Numbered from the stretch's first letter, positions 20,093-28,831 are shown. The stretch is DNA of 64,000 nucleotides from Rhizobium lentis (GCF_014200175.1 NZ_JACHBD010000001.1:620001-684000); one strand, 5' to 3'. Numbers and translations are program-made. Notes: a model not told the origin generated them from the sequence alone.

Positions 20093-21277
20093 TCAGGCAA
20101 AGACCGGCGTCAGTTCGCCGCCGAAATCCGTGTCGCCAAGCCGCCCTTCAGTCAGAAGCACCGCTCCCAATCGTCCAAGCTCGTCGGAGGATTTGGCGGC
20201 GACGAAATTGCCGCCGGTCAGTACCGCGATGCGCGGCGACTGCGTATACCCGACGTACGGATAACCGGTCGGCGTGAAATTCGCCACGCACGGCCCTGAT
20301 GTCACCGGGCAGCCGGCAAGCGCCGGCATCAGTTGCAGGGCGATGCGGCAGAGATGATCGCGCTCGGCAGCGCTGCCGTCGGAACGGAACCACGCGCCGG
20401 CATCCTCCAGCCGATTGATGGAAAGCATCTCGGTATCGCCGCCGAGCTTCAGATAGATTTTGCCGTCGGGATAACGCACCGGCGGCAGAATATAAATGTG
20501 ATCCTCTTCGCGGTCGCCGAGCACGATCGTCGACGGCATGTCCCCGAAGACCGCCATCTCGCGCTCACCGATTTCATAGAAAACGACGGTGCGCGCCATC
20601 ACCTTGGTGTCGACGGGACGCGGCAGCAGCGCATGGAAATTGCTGAAGCCGCCAGCCGCCACCAGCACCCTCTCGGCGCTGTAGCGTCTTCCGTCGATCG
20701 TCACCTCGACATGGGTACCGGTGTCGCGCACGGATGTCGCGGTTGCCTCGATCAGCGTAACACCACCCTGTTCCGCGAGCATAGCCTGGGCGCAAACGAG
20801 CGCCCGCGGATTGATATAGCCGGCGCGCTTGCGTTCGAAATAGCCGCTGAAATCGGCACCGACGGCAAGATAGGGAAAGCGCCGCGAAAGGTCCGACGAT
20901 GCGATGGTCTCGATGTCACTGCCGAGCGTCCGGCTGACGGTCAACGCCCGATCGATATAATCCTGCTCGCTCTTGTCAGGGGCCGCAAAGAGGCAGCCGA
21001 CTTCCGAAAAGAAGGAAATGCCGCTCCTTGCCTCGATCGCACGGTAGCGGTCGAGCGCGCGGGCGGCGAAACTTCCCCAGGCCAGATTGCCGTCGAATGT
21101 CCGCGTGATGCGCGCCTCGTCGTAATGGCTGGCGAAAACGCCCTCATGCGATTTGCGCTCAGCCGGCTCTCGCGGACCAATCAGCGCGATGCCGTCGGCC
21201 ATTGAAGAGAGATGTCGCGCGGCCGCGGCACCCATCATGCCGCGTCCGATGATGATGAACCTGAAATCGACTGCCAT
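20093..21277 (-). CDS. FAD-dependent amine/amino-acid oxidoreductase, copy 2
   Basis: Paralogue of the next gene, 394 residues, opening with MAVDFRFIIIGRGMMGAAAARHL. It shares the FASHYDEARITR block, the GYINPRALVCAQAMLAEQG region and a putative covalent-flavin Cys330 (CVANFTPTGYPYVG). The longer frame to 21313 is rejected because GAGGTGGGAT lies directly before the ATG at 21277. Middle regions differ much more than the flavin sites, suggesting an old tandem duplication with different substrates or heteromer formation. No transporter or regulator adjoins to indicate the substrate. Confidence 0.82.
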   Translation of the reverse strand: MAVDFRFIIIGRGMMGAAAARHLSSMADGIALIGPREPAERKSHEGVFASHYDEARITRTFDGNLAWGSFAARALDRYRAIEARSGISFFSEVGCLFAAPDKSEQDYIDRALTVSRTLGSDIETIASSDLSRRFPYLAVGADFSGYFERKRAGYINPRALVCAQAMLAEQGGVTLIEATATSVRDTGTHVEVTIDGRRYSAERVLVAAGGFSNFHALLPRPVDTKVMARTVVFYEIGEREMAVFGDMPSTIVLGDREEDHIYILPPVRYPDGKIYLKLGGDTEMLSINRLEDAGAWFRSDGSAAERDHLCRIALQLMPALAGCPVTSGPCVANFTPTGYPYVGYTQSPRIAVLTGGNFVAAKSSDELGRLGAVLLTEGRLGDTDFGGELTPVFA

Positions 21278-21359
21278 ATCCCACCTCGCTAAATCCCAGC
21301 GATACCATGGCAATCATCTTGAATCATCCAGCTCTTTGTCAGGGATAAGCGCTTCAGGC

Positions 21360-21980
21360 TTAGAGCATTGCGAGAACCTTGCCGCAATAGGACTTGGACA
21401 CCGGGTTCATGCGCGTGGCGCCATGACCGGCATTGTATTTGAGGATGGTGTTGCAGGTCTCGCCACCACCGAGATCATGGGCGGCAGCCAGATATTTCAT
21501 GCCGTACTTGATGTTGGTTTCCGGATCGAACAGGCCCTTGGCGCTCCCGGAATAGCCCATCATGCGGGCAGTTGCAGGCTTTATCTGCATCAGGCCGATT
21601 TCACCGTGGCTGCCGCGCGCATTCGGATTGAAATTGCTTTCGATACGGATGACAGCGGTCGCAAGCGCAACCGGTACATCATATTGATTCGCATATTTGC
21701 TGATCAGTGCGGAATAGGAATTGCCGGAAACATCGGCGACGGGATAACCGCTCTGGCGCTCGACCGTCTTCAGTGTGCGTTCAGCCGTCTTGAGCGGACG
21801 CTTCGCCGGCTTGACCGAACGCTCCGCTTTCTTCAACGGGCGCTCTATCTTCTTCGAAGGTCGCTCGACTTTCTTCACCGGCGCATCAGCTCGCACACCC
21901 CAATCATTCGCAAAGGCAAAGCTATTTCCGGCCAGCACCATGCCAACGCATGTTGCAGCAACAACAATCAGTTTTCTCAT
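21360..21980 (-). CDS. Lytic transglycosylase (SLT domain) with heptad repeat linker
   Basis: Exported peptidoglycan-cleaving enzyme of 206 residues. MRKLIVVAATCVGMVLAGNSFAFA is a signal peptide with cleavage after about residue 24. Residues 35-76 are six consecutive seven-residue repeats of the type KKxERP (VKKVERP, SKKIERP, LKKAERS, VKPAKRP, LKTAERT, LKTVERQ), highly basic and probably an extended or cell-wall-binding linker. The SLT domain follows: AVIRIESNFNPNA with the catalytic Glu, GEIGLMQIKPATARMMG, and a C-terminal YNAGHGATR. The ATG at 21980 is chosen because it gives a clean signal peptide. Confidence 0.9.
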   Translation of the reverse strand: MRKLIVVAATCVGMVLAGNSFAFANDWGVRADAPVKKVERPSKKIERPLKKAERSVKPAKRPLKTAERTLKTVERQSGYPVADVSGNSYSALISKYANQYDVPVALATAVIRIESNFNPNARGSHGEIGLMQIKPATARMMGYSGSAKGLFDPETNIKYGMKYLAAAHDLGGGETCNTILKYNAGHGATRMNPVSKSYCGKVLAML

Positions 21981-22043
21981 GTAGTCTTGAACACTCCGAC
22001 CCAAAGAATTTCCGGACGGCGCGCCTCGCTGTCATAATGAATA

Positions 22044-22064
22044 CCAGATCAATGACCGATCTGG
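22044..22064. repeat. Inverted repeat upstream of the transglycosylase gene
   Basis: CCAGATC, seven bases, then GATCTGG: a perfect seven-base inverted repeat 64 bp before the transglycosylase start at 21980. The position suggests an operator or part of the promoter; no regulator is identified. Confidence 0.35.
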
Positions 22065-22189
22065 ATTCGCGGCAATTCTTATCGTTTCACATAGCGCCCG
22101 TGGTTTAACTCGAAAACAACCCCGAGTACCGCTTGGCGGAGGTTCTTAGACCATCGCAATGAGGAGATAATAGGGAAATGATGTGGCAG

Positions 22190-22221
22190 GCCGAATTTCG
22201 CGCTGCAGTGCGAAATTCGGC
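22190..22221 (-). terminator. Hairpin downstream of the amidase gene
   Basis: GCCGAATTTCGC (22190-22201) and its exact complement (22210-22221) form a 12-bp stem with an eight-base loop, 22 bases beyond the amidase stop. There is no long T run on either side, so it may end transcription inefficiently or stabilise the 3' end. Confidence 0.5.
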
Positions 22222-22242
22222 GTTTCATCAATTGTCGAGGAA

Positions 22243-23004
22243 TCAGGAATAACGCGGCAAAGCTGACAATAGCCGGTGCAACGTGTCGATCGTTGAGAAA
22301 TCGGCGATGCCATCTATCCGTTCGGGCCGAAAATGCCGCTGGAAGGCTTCCACGTCGCCTGCCGTCTTTTCTGAAAATTGCCCTGTGATTTCAGTGTTAT
22401 AACCATAGAGCGACAGCATCGACTGCAGTGCTTCGACGGGTTGGCCGGCATCGCCGCGCTGGAAGAAGCGTCCGCCGGTGATCGTTGCCGGCTCGACCCA
22501 GTGCCCGATACCTGCCCGGTGGAGCTCCGCCCAGGGGAACTTTTCACCCGGATCGACCTTGCGAATCGGGGCGACATCGGAATGCCCAAGCACCCGTTCC
22601 GGCGCGATCGACCAACGTTTGACACAGTCCCGACACAATTCGATCACCGCCGCGATCTGCTCTTTCGGATAGTCGGGTAGGCCGCCGGGATGGCCGGCAT
22701 TGGCGATCTCAATTCCGATCGACAGCGAATTGATGTCGCTCTCCCCATGCCAGCTGCTCTTCCCGGCATGCCACGCCCGCCTGCCCTCCGGCACGAGTTG
22801 GATTACCTCGCCGCCCTCATGCACGAAATAGTGGCTGGAGACCTGGCTTTCGGCGCAACAGAGCCAGTCGAGCGCGCCATCCGGTGTCGGCATGCCGGTA
22901 TAGTGCAGCAAGATCATATCCGGGAGACGCCCGTCGGCCCGCTCTCCGTGATTGGGCGACGGCCGGACGCAAGCTCCCGCGTAATCCGCCTCGAAGGAGG
23001 TCAT
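22243..23004 (-). CDS. N-acetylmuramoyl-L-alanine amidase (Amidase_2) with peptidoglycan-binding domain
   Basis: AmpD-family zinc amidase of 253 residues, cleaving MurNAc-L-Ala bonds in muropeptide recycling or remodelling. The Amidase_2 domain shows LLHYTGMP with the first zinc His near residue 34, VSSHYFVHEGGEVIQLV, SIGIEIANAGHPGG, and VLGHSDVAPIRKVDPG with later zinc and catalytic residues. The C-terminal 70 residues (QRGDAGQPVEALQSMLSLYGY) form a PGBD_1-type domain. No signal peptide is seen, so a cytoplasmic recycling role is likely. The start overlaps the stop of the TerB/DnaJ gene (ATGA). Confidence 0.92.
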   Translation of the reverse strand: MTSFEADYAGACVRPSPNHGERADGRLPDMILLHYTGMPTPDGALDWLCCAESQVSSHYFVHEGGEVIQLVPEGRRAWHAGKSSWHGESDINSLSIGIEIANAGHPGGLPDYPKEQIAAVIELCRDCVKRWSIAPERVLGHSDVAPIRKVDPGEKFPWAELHRAGIGHWVEPATITGGRFFQRGDAGQPVEALQSMLSLYGYNTEITGQFSEKTAGDVEAFQRHFRPERIDGIADFSTIDTLHRLLSALPRYS

Positions 23005-23708
23005 GCGGCGCGGCGTTCCTTCTCGATTGCCGCATAGGCTGCGTTGAGTGCCGCCATGCGCTCATTGGCAATCACATGGAATTCCTTCGGCACGCCGCGC
23101 GAAATCAGTCGATCTGGATGATGTTCGCTGACGAGACCGCGGTAACGGCGGCGGATCGTCGGAAAGTCGTCGGAAGGCGACACGCCGAGCACCTTGTAGG
23201 GATCACCACCGGACGAGACATGGCGAGCGGCGATCTGCTCGAAGCGGGTCTCGCTCATCTGGAAGATCGCGCCGATGTGATTGAGGAAATTCAATTCCTT
23301 CTCATGAATCAGTCCGTCGGCCTTGGCGATATGAAAGAGGCCGTCGAGCACGTCTTCCAGCACCGTGCAATTGGCCGCACAGGTAATGCAGAGCGTCGAG
23401 AGACGTTCGGCATAGGCCTCATAACCGGCGACATCCTGACGCGCGAGATTATAAAGTCTGGCGACGTTCTTTGCTTGATCCTGCGGAAACTCGAAGATTT
23501 CCCGGAAAGCCTCGACCTCCTTCTCGCTGACGATACCGTCGGCCTTGGCCATCTTCGCCGAGAGCGCGATGATCGCCACCGAGAAAGCGACCTTCCGTCG
23601 TGTCTCCGGATCGCCTTCGAAAACCGTGCGGATGGCCTCGACCACCGCGGACAGCGCATTGCCCGCAGTGTTGCCAATGGCATTCACCAGCTTTTCCCAA
23701 AAGGACAT
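23001..23708 (-). CDS. TerB-like and DnaJ-domain protein (DjlA-like)
   Basis: Probable co-chaperone of 235 residues. A TerB-type helical domain spans about residues 25-150, with two related blocks (KMAKADGIVSEKEVEAF and HIAKADGLIHEKELNF) carrying acidic KADGxxxEKE motifs. A C-terminal J domain (PYKVLGVSPSDDFPTIRRRY) contains the HPD tripeptide in VSEHHPDRL near residue 200, needed to stimulate DnaK. The classical N-terminal membrane anchor of DjlA is absent. It is the first gene of a two-gene unit with the amidase, a pairing I recall as common in Rhizobiales. Confidence 0.88.
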   Translation of the reverse strand: MSFWEKLVNAIGNTAGNALSAVVEAIRTVFEGDPETRRKVAFSVAIIALSAKMAKADGIVSEKEVEAFREIFEFPQDQAKNVARLYNLARQDVAGYEAYAERLSTLCITCAANCTVLEDVLDGLFHIAKADGLIHEKELNFLNHIGAIFQMSETRFEQIAARHVSSGGDPYKVLGVSPSDDFPTIRRRYRGLVSEHHPDRLISRGVPKEFHVIANERMAALNAAYAAIEKERRAA

Positions 23709-24187
23709 CGAAAATCTCGCGTACTTATCAACCTATAAGAAACAGCTTGACCAAAGAATCGTAGCCTTTGCAAGGCGACGATTGGTCCCAAGCGCGAACA
23801 CAGTTTTCACGATTTGGTAATTGTCGCACCGCAACAAACGCTTCCCCCCTTCGATTGGGGAATGGCGCCCCCTGCCCCACCGGTCTCACCTGGCTCCCGA
23901 CGCGACGCCGAAATTTCCACAACAGTTCTCGGTCCGCGTATCGGGCTTGAAACGATTATATCAGCTCTTCCGCCCACAAAGCGTGAAAAGGCGTCGTTTT
24001 TCGTAAATTCTTTACTTTACAGGCCCCTTTCCCTGCCGCATCCATGCGCTGATGCATGTCGCCCGGAACTCTACGGCGGCACCGGGACACGGCATGCACA
24101 AGCAACAGGCAAACGCATCGCATGAACGAAGGTCGATGCGATGCGCCTTAGCCAGCGCCGCCGCATCGAAACGCCATAGGAGGAATC
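23709..24187. other. Divergent intergenic region upstream of pfp
   Basis: This 479-bp spacer separates the minus-strand TerB/DnaJ gene from plus-strand pfp. I see no convincing gene: the open frames here lack ribosome sites and family motifs. The only clear structure is a 10-bp inverted repeat at 24114-24145 near pfp. Confidence 0.5.
24114..24145 (+). promoter_or_regulatory. 10-bp inverted repeat upstream of pfp
   Basis: CGCATCGCAT (24114-24123) and its exact complement ATGCGATGCG (24136-24145) flank a 12-base loop, 42 bp before the pfp ATG. It could be an operator or a 5' leader hairpin. No T run follows, so a terminator is unlikely. Confidence 0.4.
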
Positions 24188-25399
24188 ATGGCCAAGCAGA
24201 AAGTTGCAATGCTGACCGCCGGAGGCCTCGCACCCTGTCTTTCCTCCGCCGTCGGCGGCCTCATCGAACGCTACAGCGACGTTGCGCCCGAGCTCGATAT
24301 CGTCGCCTATAAGTCCGGCTACCAGGGCGTACTGCTCGGCGACAGCATCGAGATCACCCGTCAGATGCGTGAACAGGCGCCGCTGCTGCACCGCTATGGC
24401 GGCTCGCCGATCGGGAACAGCCGCGTCAAGCTCACCAATGCCGCCGATTGCGTCAAGCGCGGCCTCGTTAAGGAAGGCGAGAACCCGCTGAGGGTCGCCG
24501 CCGAACGCCTTGCCGATGACGGGATCACCATTCTCCACACGATCGGCGGCGACGACACCAACACCACAGCCGCCGACCTTGCGGCCTACCTCGCCGCCAA
24601 CGGCTACGATCTGACCGTCGTCGGCTTGCCGAAGACCGTCGACAACGATGTCGTGCCGATCCGCCAGTCGCTGGGTGCCTGGACGGCCGCCGAAGTTGGC
24701 GCCCATTTCTTCGACAACGTCGGCAACGAGCAGACCGCCGCCCCACGCACCCTCGTCATCCACGAGGTCATGGGACGCCATTGCGGCTGGCTGACGGCCG
24801 CCACCGCTCGCGCCTATCTCCAGCGCACCAGCCGCAATCAATATGTCGACGGCCTGATGATGGATGCGCAGCTGAAGGGTATCGACGCGGTCTATCTGCC
24901 CGAAATGGCGTTCGATCTCGATGCCGAGGCCGCCCGGTTGAAGGAGGTCATGGATCGCACCGGCCATGCCACCGTCTTCGTGTCGGAAGGCGCTTGCCTC
25001 GACGCCATTGTCGCCGAGCGCGAAGCCGCCGGCGAGACCGTTAAACGTGATGCCTTCGGCCACGTAAAGATCGACACGATCAACGTCGGCGCATGGTTCC
25101 AGAAGCAGTTTGCCAGCCTCCTGAACGCCGAGCGTTCCCTCGTGCAGAAATCGGGCTATTTCGCCCGGTCGGCGCCGGCGAACGGCGACGACCTCAGGCT
25201 GATCCAGAGCATGGTCGATCTTGCCGTCGAAAGCGCACTCAATAAAGTGTCCGGCGTCACCGGCCATGATGAATCGCAGAATGGTAAATTGCGCACTATA
25301 GAATTCCCACGCATCAAGGGCGGGAAGGCTTTTGACCTTTCGACGGCATGGTTTGCCGAAGTCATGGACAATATAGGCCAGAAATACAAAGAAGCATGA
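24188..25399 (+). CDS. pfp: Pyrophosphate--fructose-6-phosphate 1-phosphotransferase (PPi-PFK)
   Basis: Reversible phosphorylation of fructose 6-phosphate with pyrophosphate, in glycolysis or gluconeogenesis; cytoplasmic. The 403-residue protein has the phosphofructokinase fold. The two positions separating PPi from ATP users are visible: GGDD at 120-123 (ATP enzymes have GGDG) and Lys149 in PKTVDND (148-154). Other motifs are VGLPKTVDNDVVP and EVMGRHCGWLTA. AGGAGGAATC precedes the ATG. It appears monocistronic, as a LysE gene follows after 57 bases with its own ribosome site. Confidence 0.94.
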   Translation: MAKQKVAMLTAGGLAPCLSSAVGGLIERYSDVAPELDIVAYKSGYQGVLLGDSIEITRQMREQAPLLHRYGGSPIGNSRVKLTNAADCVKRGLVKEGENPLRVAAERLADDGITILHTIGGDDTNTTAADLAAYLAANGYDLTVVGLPKTVDNDVVPIRQSLGAWTAAEVGAHFFDNVGNEQTAAPRTLVIHEVMGRHCGWLTAATARAYLQRTSRNQYVDGLMMDAQLKGIDAVYLPEMAFDLDAEAARLKEVMDRTGHATVFVSEGACLDAIVAEREAAGETVKRDAFGHVKIDTINVGAWFQKQFASLLNAERSLVQKSGYFARSAPANGDDLRLIQSMVDLAVESALNKVSGVTGHDESQNGKLRTIEFPRIKGGKAFDLSTAWFAEVMDNIGQKYKEA

Positions 25400-25456
25400 T
25401 TGACGGACGGTTAATAAGGTGTCTTTGCTTGTCCCTGAGGAATGGGAGGAGACACC

Positions 25457-26092
25457 ATGTCGTTTGAAGCCTGGCTCGCTTTTGCAGCCGCATCCGCCAT
25501 TATGCTGGCCATACCGGGACCGACGATACTGCTCGTCGTCTCATATGCGCTTGGCCATGGACGCAGGATGGCGTTTGCGACGGTGAGCGGCGTGGCGCTC
25601 GGCGACTTCACCGCGATGACGGCTTCACTCTTCGGTCTCGGCGCCGTCCTTGCCGCCTCTGCCGCTCTTTTCACTGTCCTCAAGTGGATCGGCGGCGCCT
25701 ACCTGATATGGCTCGGAATCAAGCTCTGGCGGGCTCCCGTCATCGGTGAGCCGGTTGCCGACAACGACAATCTTCCGGAGGAAAGATCGCTCAGGATTTT
25801 CCTCCACGCCTACGTCGTCACCGCACTCAATCCGAAGAGCATCGTCTTCTTTGTCGCCTTCGTGCCGCAGTTTCTCAACCCGGCCCTTCCCTTCTTCGGG
25901 CAGATGGCAATCATGGAAGCGACCTTCCTCGTGCTGGCAATCCTCAACGCTTCCACCTACGCATTCCTCGCCCATAGCGCGCGCGGACTGATTCGCAAGG
26001 CGAGCGTCCAGCGCGCCGTAAACCGAACAGGCGGCACCCTGCTGATCGCTGCCGGCGCCGTGACGGCCGGCTATCGCCGTATTGCGGCTTAG
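25457..26092 (+). CDS. LysE/RhtB-family amino-acid exporter
   Basis: Inner-membrane exporter of 211 residues with about six hydrophobic segments. The N-terminal AIMLAIPGPTILLVVSYALGHG is the LysE-family signature with the GPT/N motif, followed by GVALGDFTAM and VTALNPKSIVFFVAFVPQFL. The substrate, an amino acid or derivative, cannot be deduced. GGGAGGAG precedes the ATG at 25457. Its TAG stop is formed by the first bases of the RIME-like repeat that follows, so the original C-terminus may have been slightly different. Confidence 0.9.
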   Translation: MSFEAWLAFAAASAIMLAIPGPTILLVVSYALGHGRRMAFATVSGVALGDFTAMTASLFGLGAVLAASAALFTVLKWIGGAYLIWLGIKLWRAPVIGEPVADNDNLPEERSLRIFLHAYVVTALNPKSIVFFVAFVPQFLNPALPFFGQMAIMEATFLVLAILNASTYAFLAHSARGLIRKASVQRAVNRTGGTLLIAAGAVTAGYRRIAA

Positions 26093-26309
26093 AGCCTTTC
26101 CCAGTCAGATTACAGCATTCTGCCGGAGCAGGTTTTTGTCAGGGCAGAGGCGATTGGCGATGGGCATCCCCTGGTATGTGCGAGCCGATCGCCTCTGATC
26201 CTGGCGAAGATGCCTGACCCTTCAGGTTGGCTGATACGAGCCGGGGCCGGTCGCATCCGCCTCCCTTTGAGCCAACAGAGTGATGCAATCTGACCGGGAA
26301 CGGCTCTAA
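26089..26309. repeat. RIME-like mosaic palindromic element
   Basis: A 221-bp element bounded by 29-base inverted ends (26089-26117 and 26281-26309) that match at 25 of 29 positions. Inside are further palindromes: CAGAGGCGATTGGC against GCCGATCGCCTCTG, and GTTGGCT against AGCCAAC. Size, multiple palindromes and intergenic location match the Rhizobium-specific intergenic mosaic elements. It encodes nothing convincing. It fills nearly the whole 333-bp spacer between the LysE and transglycosylase genes. Confidence 0.75.
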
Positions 26310-26425
26310 AAATTTTCCGTGGTTGCCGGAATGCCACGAATACGTTAATGGGGTCGGCAGGGTTTAAGCTTTTTAGTAACTTTTATAACGCTGCTGGGGC
26401 GGCGCGATTTCACGAAAGTGACGGA

Positions 26426-27376
26426 ATGGTAGCGATCGGATTGTCCGGCCTGAAACGCAGTCTTGTCGTTGCTACGGTGCTCTGCTGCGGCGTGATGACC
26501 GGCTGCACGAGCGTCGAATACACCTCTCAGGCCGAATTGACCGCCGCTCAGACTGTCGTGCCGACACCCAAACCCGGCGAAGACGCCACACTGGCCGCAA
26601 TCCCGACGGCCGAGGGTGCAGTTGGCCAGGCGGTCGCGGGCGCCATGCTTCCGCAAACGCAGACATCCCCCTCGCTGACCGCAGCGGCAATGCCGACGGT
26701 TACGGCGTCTCAGCCCGCCGATCTCACTATGCAGGCAGGTATACAGCCGGCAGCCTATGCGCAAATCCCGCTGACGCCCGAGATGACGGCGATCCAATCC
26801 GTCGTGCCAACGCCGCGTCCGGTGACCCCGGCACAGCCGGCGACGCAGCTTGCCTTTGCCGCGACGCCACAGAACAATGCGCTTGCAGCGCTTGCGGCAG
26901 TCGACACGACGCCGCGTTCCAGCATGGATTACGGCTTCGACGAGTCAGGGCCGATCGATCCGCCGACGGCTCCGCCAATGTTCAGCGATGACGATAAGGA
27001 CGACGCGCCGACCGTCGAGAAGAGTTTCGTCACCAAGCTCATCCAGAAATATTCGAAGATTTATGCAATTCCCGAGACGCTGCTCCACCGCATCGTCCAT
27101 CGCGAGAGCCGCTACAATCCGAAGGCTTACAACAGGCGCGGCTATTTCGGCCTTATGCAGATCAAGTATAATACTGCCAAATCGATGGGCTATGACGGTG
27201 CGCCGGGCGGCCTCTTCGATGCCGAGACCAACATCAAATATGCCGCGAAATATCTGCGTGGCGCCTGGCTCGTCTCCGACAACAAGGAAGATGATGCCGT
27301 CCGCCTCTATGCGCGGGGCTATTATTATGACGCCAAGCGCAAGGGGATGAACGACATTGCCCAGGGCAATTACTAA
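26426..27376 (+). CDS. Lipoprotein lytic transglycosylase (SLT domain)
   Basis: Envelope muramidase of 316 residues. The N-terminus RSLVVATVLCCGVMTGC is a lipoprotein signal with lipobox MTGC. A long Ala/Pro/Thr-rich region of about 170 residues follows, probably disordered, in which TAAQTVVPTPKP and TAIQSVVPTPRP look like an internal repeat. The SLT domain begins near residue 220: IVHRESRYNPKAYN with the catalytic Glu, RGYFGLMQIKYNTAKSMGYDG, and AAKYLRGAW. The upstream frame to 26348 is not used because the ATG at 26426 gives the signal peptide. Confidence 0.88.
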   Translation: MVAIGLSGLKRSLVVATVLCCGVMTGCTSVEYTSQAELTAAQTVVPTPKPGEDATLAAIPTAEGAVGQAVAGAMLPQTQTSPSLTAAAMPTVTASQPADLTMQAGIQPAAYAQIPLTPEMTAIQSVVPTPRPVTPAQPATQLAFAATPQNNALAALAAVDTTPRSSMDYGFDESGPIDPPTAPPMFSDDDKDDAPTVEKSFVTKLIQKYSKIYAIPETLLHRIVHRESRYNPKAYNRRGYFGLMQIKYNTAKSMGYDGAPGGLFDAETNIKYAAKYLRGAWLVSDNKEDDAVRLYARGYYYDAKRKGMNDIAQGNY

Positions 27377-27406
27377 TAACCACAAAAACGGATTCGATGC
27401 TGCCGC

Positions 27407-28831
27407 CTATGGCTGCGTCTCGACCTGCCGCTCTGATCCGGCCTGCTGTTGCGGCACCCGCGATTGCGGCGACGCCCCCAGGACCGCCTTGAGAAGCGCC
27501 TGCGGCTGATAGCCGAGCCAGCCCGGCGTCAGGCCCAGCCGGACGACGACCAGATTGGCGGAAGGCACGATCGCCATGCTTTGCCCGTCATGCCCCGTCA
27601 GCCAGAACGTATCCTCCGGCAGCCCGAACGCGGCGTTCGAGCTGCCGGGCGCAAGCCACGCCTGGCCTTGCGTATAGCGGCCGTTCGACGCTGCCGTCGG
27701 CGTCCGCATGGCGCCGACGAACCCCTCCGGCAGCAGTCGCCGGCCATTCCAGACACCATCCTGCAGCAGGAACTGTCCGAAGCGCGCCCAGTCATGCGCC
27801 GTCGCGTAGAGATAGGAGCTTCCGACAAAGGTGCCGCGCGCGTCGAGTTCGAAGACGGCGCTGCTCATGCCGAGCGGGAAGAAGAGCGCGTCATGCGGAT
27901 AAGAAAGGGCTGCTTGCGCATTGCCGACCTTGTTCATCCAGATGCGTGACAAGAGTACCGCCGTGCCGCTCGAATAGCGGAAGCGCTGACCGGGTGCCGC
28001 CTCCATCGGCGCATTGGCCGGCAGCGATACCATGTCGGGATCGAGATAAAGCATACGCGTCACATCGGCGACGCTGCCATAATCCTCATTGAAGGCAAGG
28101 CCGCTCTCCATGCCGAGCAGGTCGGAGACCTTGATCCTGGAGCGCTGATCGTCCTTCCATTGCGCCATCAAGTGATCGTCGTCGAAGGAAACCTTTCCAT
28201 CGAGCATCAGCCGGCCGAGGATGGCTGCGTTCACCGTCTTCGTCATCGACCAGCCGATTAGCGGCGTCTTCGCCGAAAATCCGCGGCCATAGGCTTCGGC
28301 GACGATACGGCCGTCGCGCACCACCACGATCGCCCGCATCGCCGGGCCGGCAAAGCGGGCATTGGCCAGCACCGCGGCGATCTTGGCATCCGGCTGATTG
28401 CCGCTGCCCTCGCCTTGCGGCCATACCGCGTCGCTCGCCTGCATCTTGGCCGGTGCATCGAACGGCACCGCGTTCATCGCCGCCTCGAAATTGCCATCCG
28501 GCACGCTGGTGCAGCCGAGACTGCCGCGATAGAGCGCATAACTCGATGCGAACAGCCCCATGAAGCGCGCCGTCACCCGGCCGCTGTCGCGCTCGACACT
28601 GACGCGCACCAGCCTCAGCAGCGGATTTCCCGGCGCCTGGACGTCGTCATGCAGCACATCGTCGGCATCCCGGCCAGCAATGAAGACATTCGAGCAGACG
28701 ATCTTGGCGGCGTAGCCATCCCCGACGCGCAACAGCTCCGGCGGCCGGGCGACGAGCCAGCCGGTCCCGGCGGCGATGATGAGAACCACAAGGAGAGCAA
28801 GCGCCTTCAGGATACGCAGCACAAATCGCAT
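27407..28831 (-). CDS. Serine hydrolase of the beta-lactamase (class C / 6-aminohexanoate-dimer hydrolase) family
   Basis: Membrane-anchored or exported serine hydrolase, 474 residues. Residues 8-28 are hydrophobic (a signal or anchor). The penicillin-recognising fold begins after about residue 140. The nucleophile motif is S195-MTK198 (GWSMTKTVN), the second motif is Y286-SSG and the third is H414-DG (LTGHDGQSM). The Tyr-Ser-Ser and HDG forms favour a NylB-like esterase/amidase over a true beta-lactamase. GGAGGAATGCC precedes the ATG at 28831. The substrate is unknown. It is divergent from btaA. Confidence 0.85.
   Translation of the reverse strand: MRFVLRILKALALLVVLIIAAGTGWLVARPPELLRVGDGYAAKIVCSNVFIAGRDADDVLHDDVQAPGNPLLRLVRVSVERDSGRVTARFMGLFASSYALYRGSLGCTSVPDGNFEAAMNAVPFDAPAKMQASDAVWPQGEGSGNQPDAKIAAVLANARFAGPAMRAIVVVRDGRIVAEAYGRGFSAKTPLIGWSMTKTVNAAILGRLMLDGKVSFDDDHLMAQWKDDQRSRIKVSDLLGMESGLAFNEDYGSVADVTRMLYLDPDMVSLPANAPMEAAPGQRFRYSSGTAVLLSRIWMNKVGNAQAALSYPHDALFFPLGMSSAVFELDARGTFVGSSYLYATAHDWARFGQFLLQDGVWNGRRLLPEGFVGAMRTPTAASNGRYTQGQAWLAPGSSNAAFGLPEDTFWLTGHDGQSMAIVPSANLVVVRLGLTPGWLGYQPQALLKAVLGASPQSRVPQQQAGSERQVETQP

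Noticed and set aside
23814-24312. Two plus-strand open frames upstream of pfp
   Set aside because: No ribosome sites; one overlaps the pfp gene out of frame, and the translations are low complexity.
26110-26337. 75-codon minus-strand open frame between the LysE and transglycosylase genes
   Set aside because: It lies almost wholly within the palindromic RIME-like element and has no ribosome site.
27407-28831. A true beta-lactamase resistance gene
   Set aside because: The YSS and HDG motifs and the long N-terminal region fit the broader serine hydrolase/NylB group better than class C beta-lactamases.
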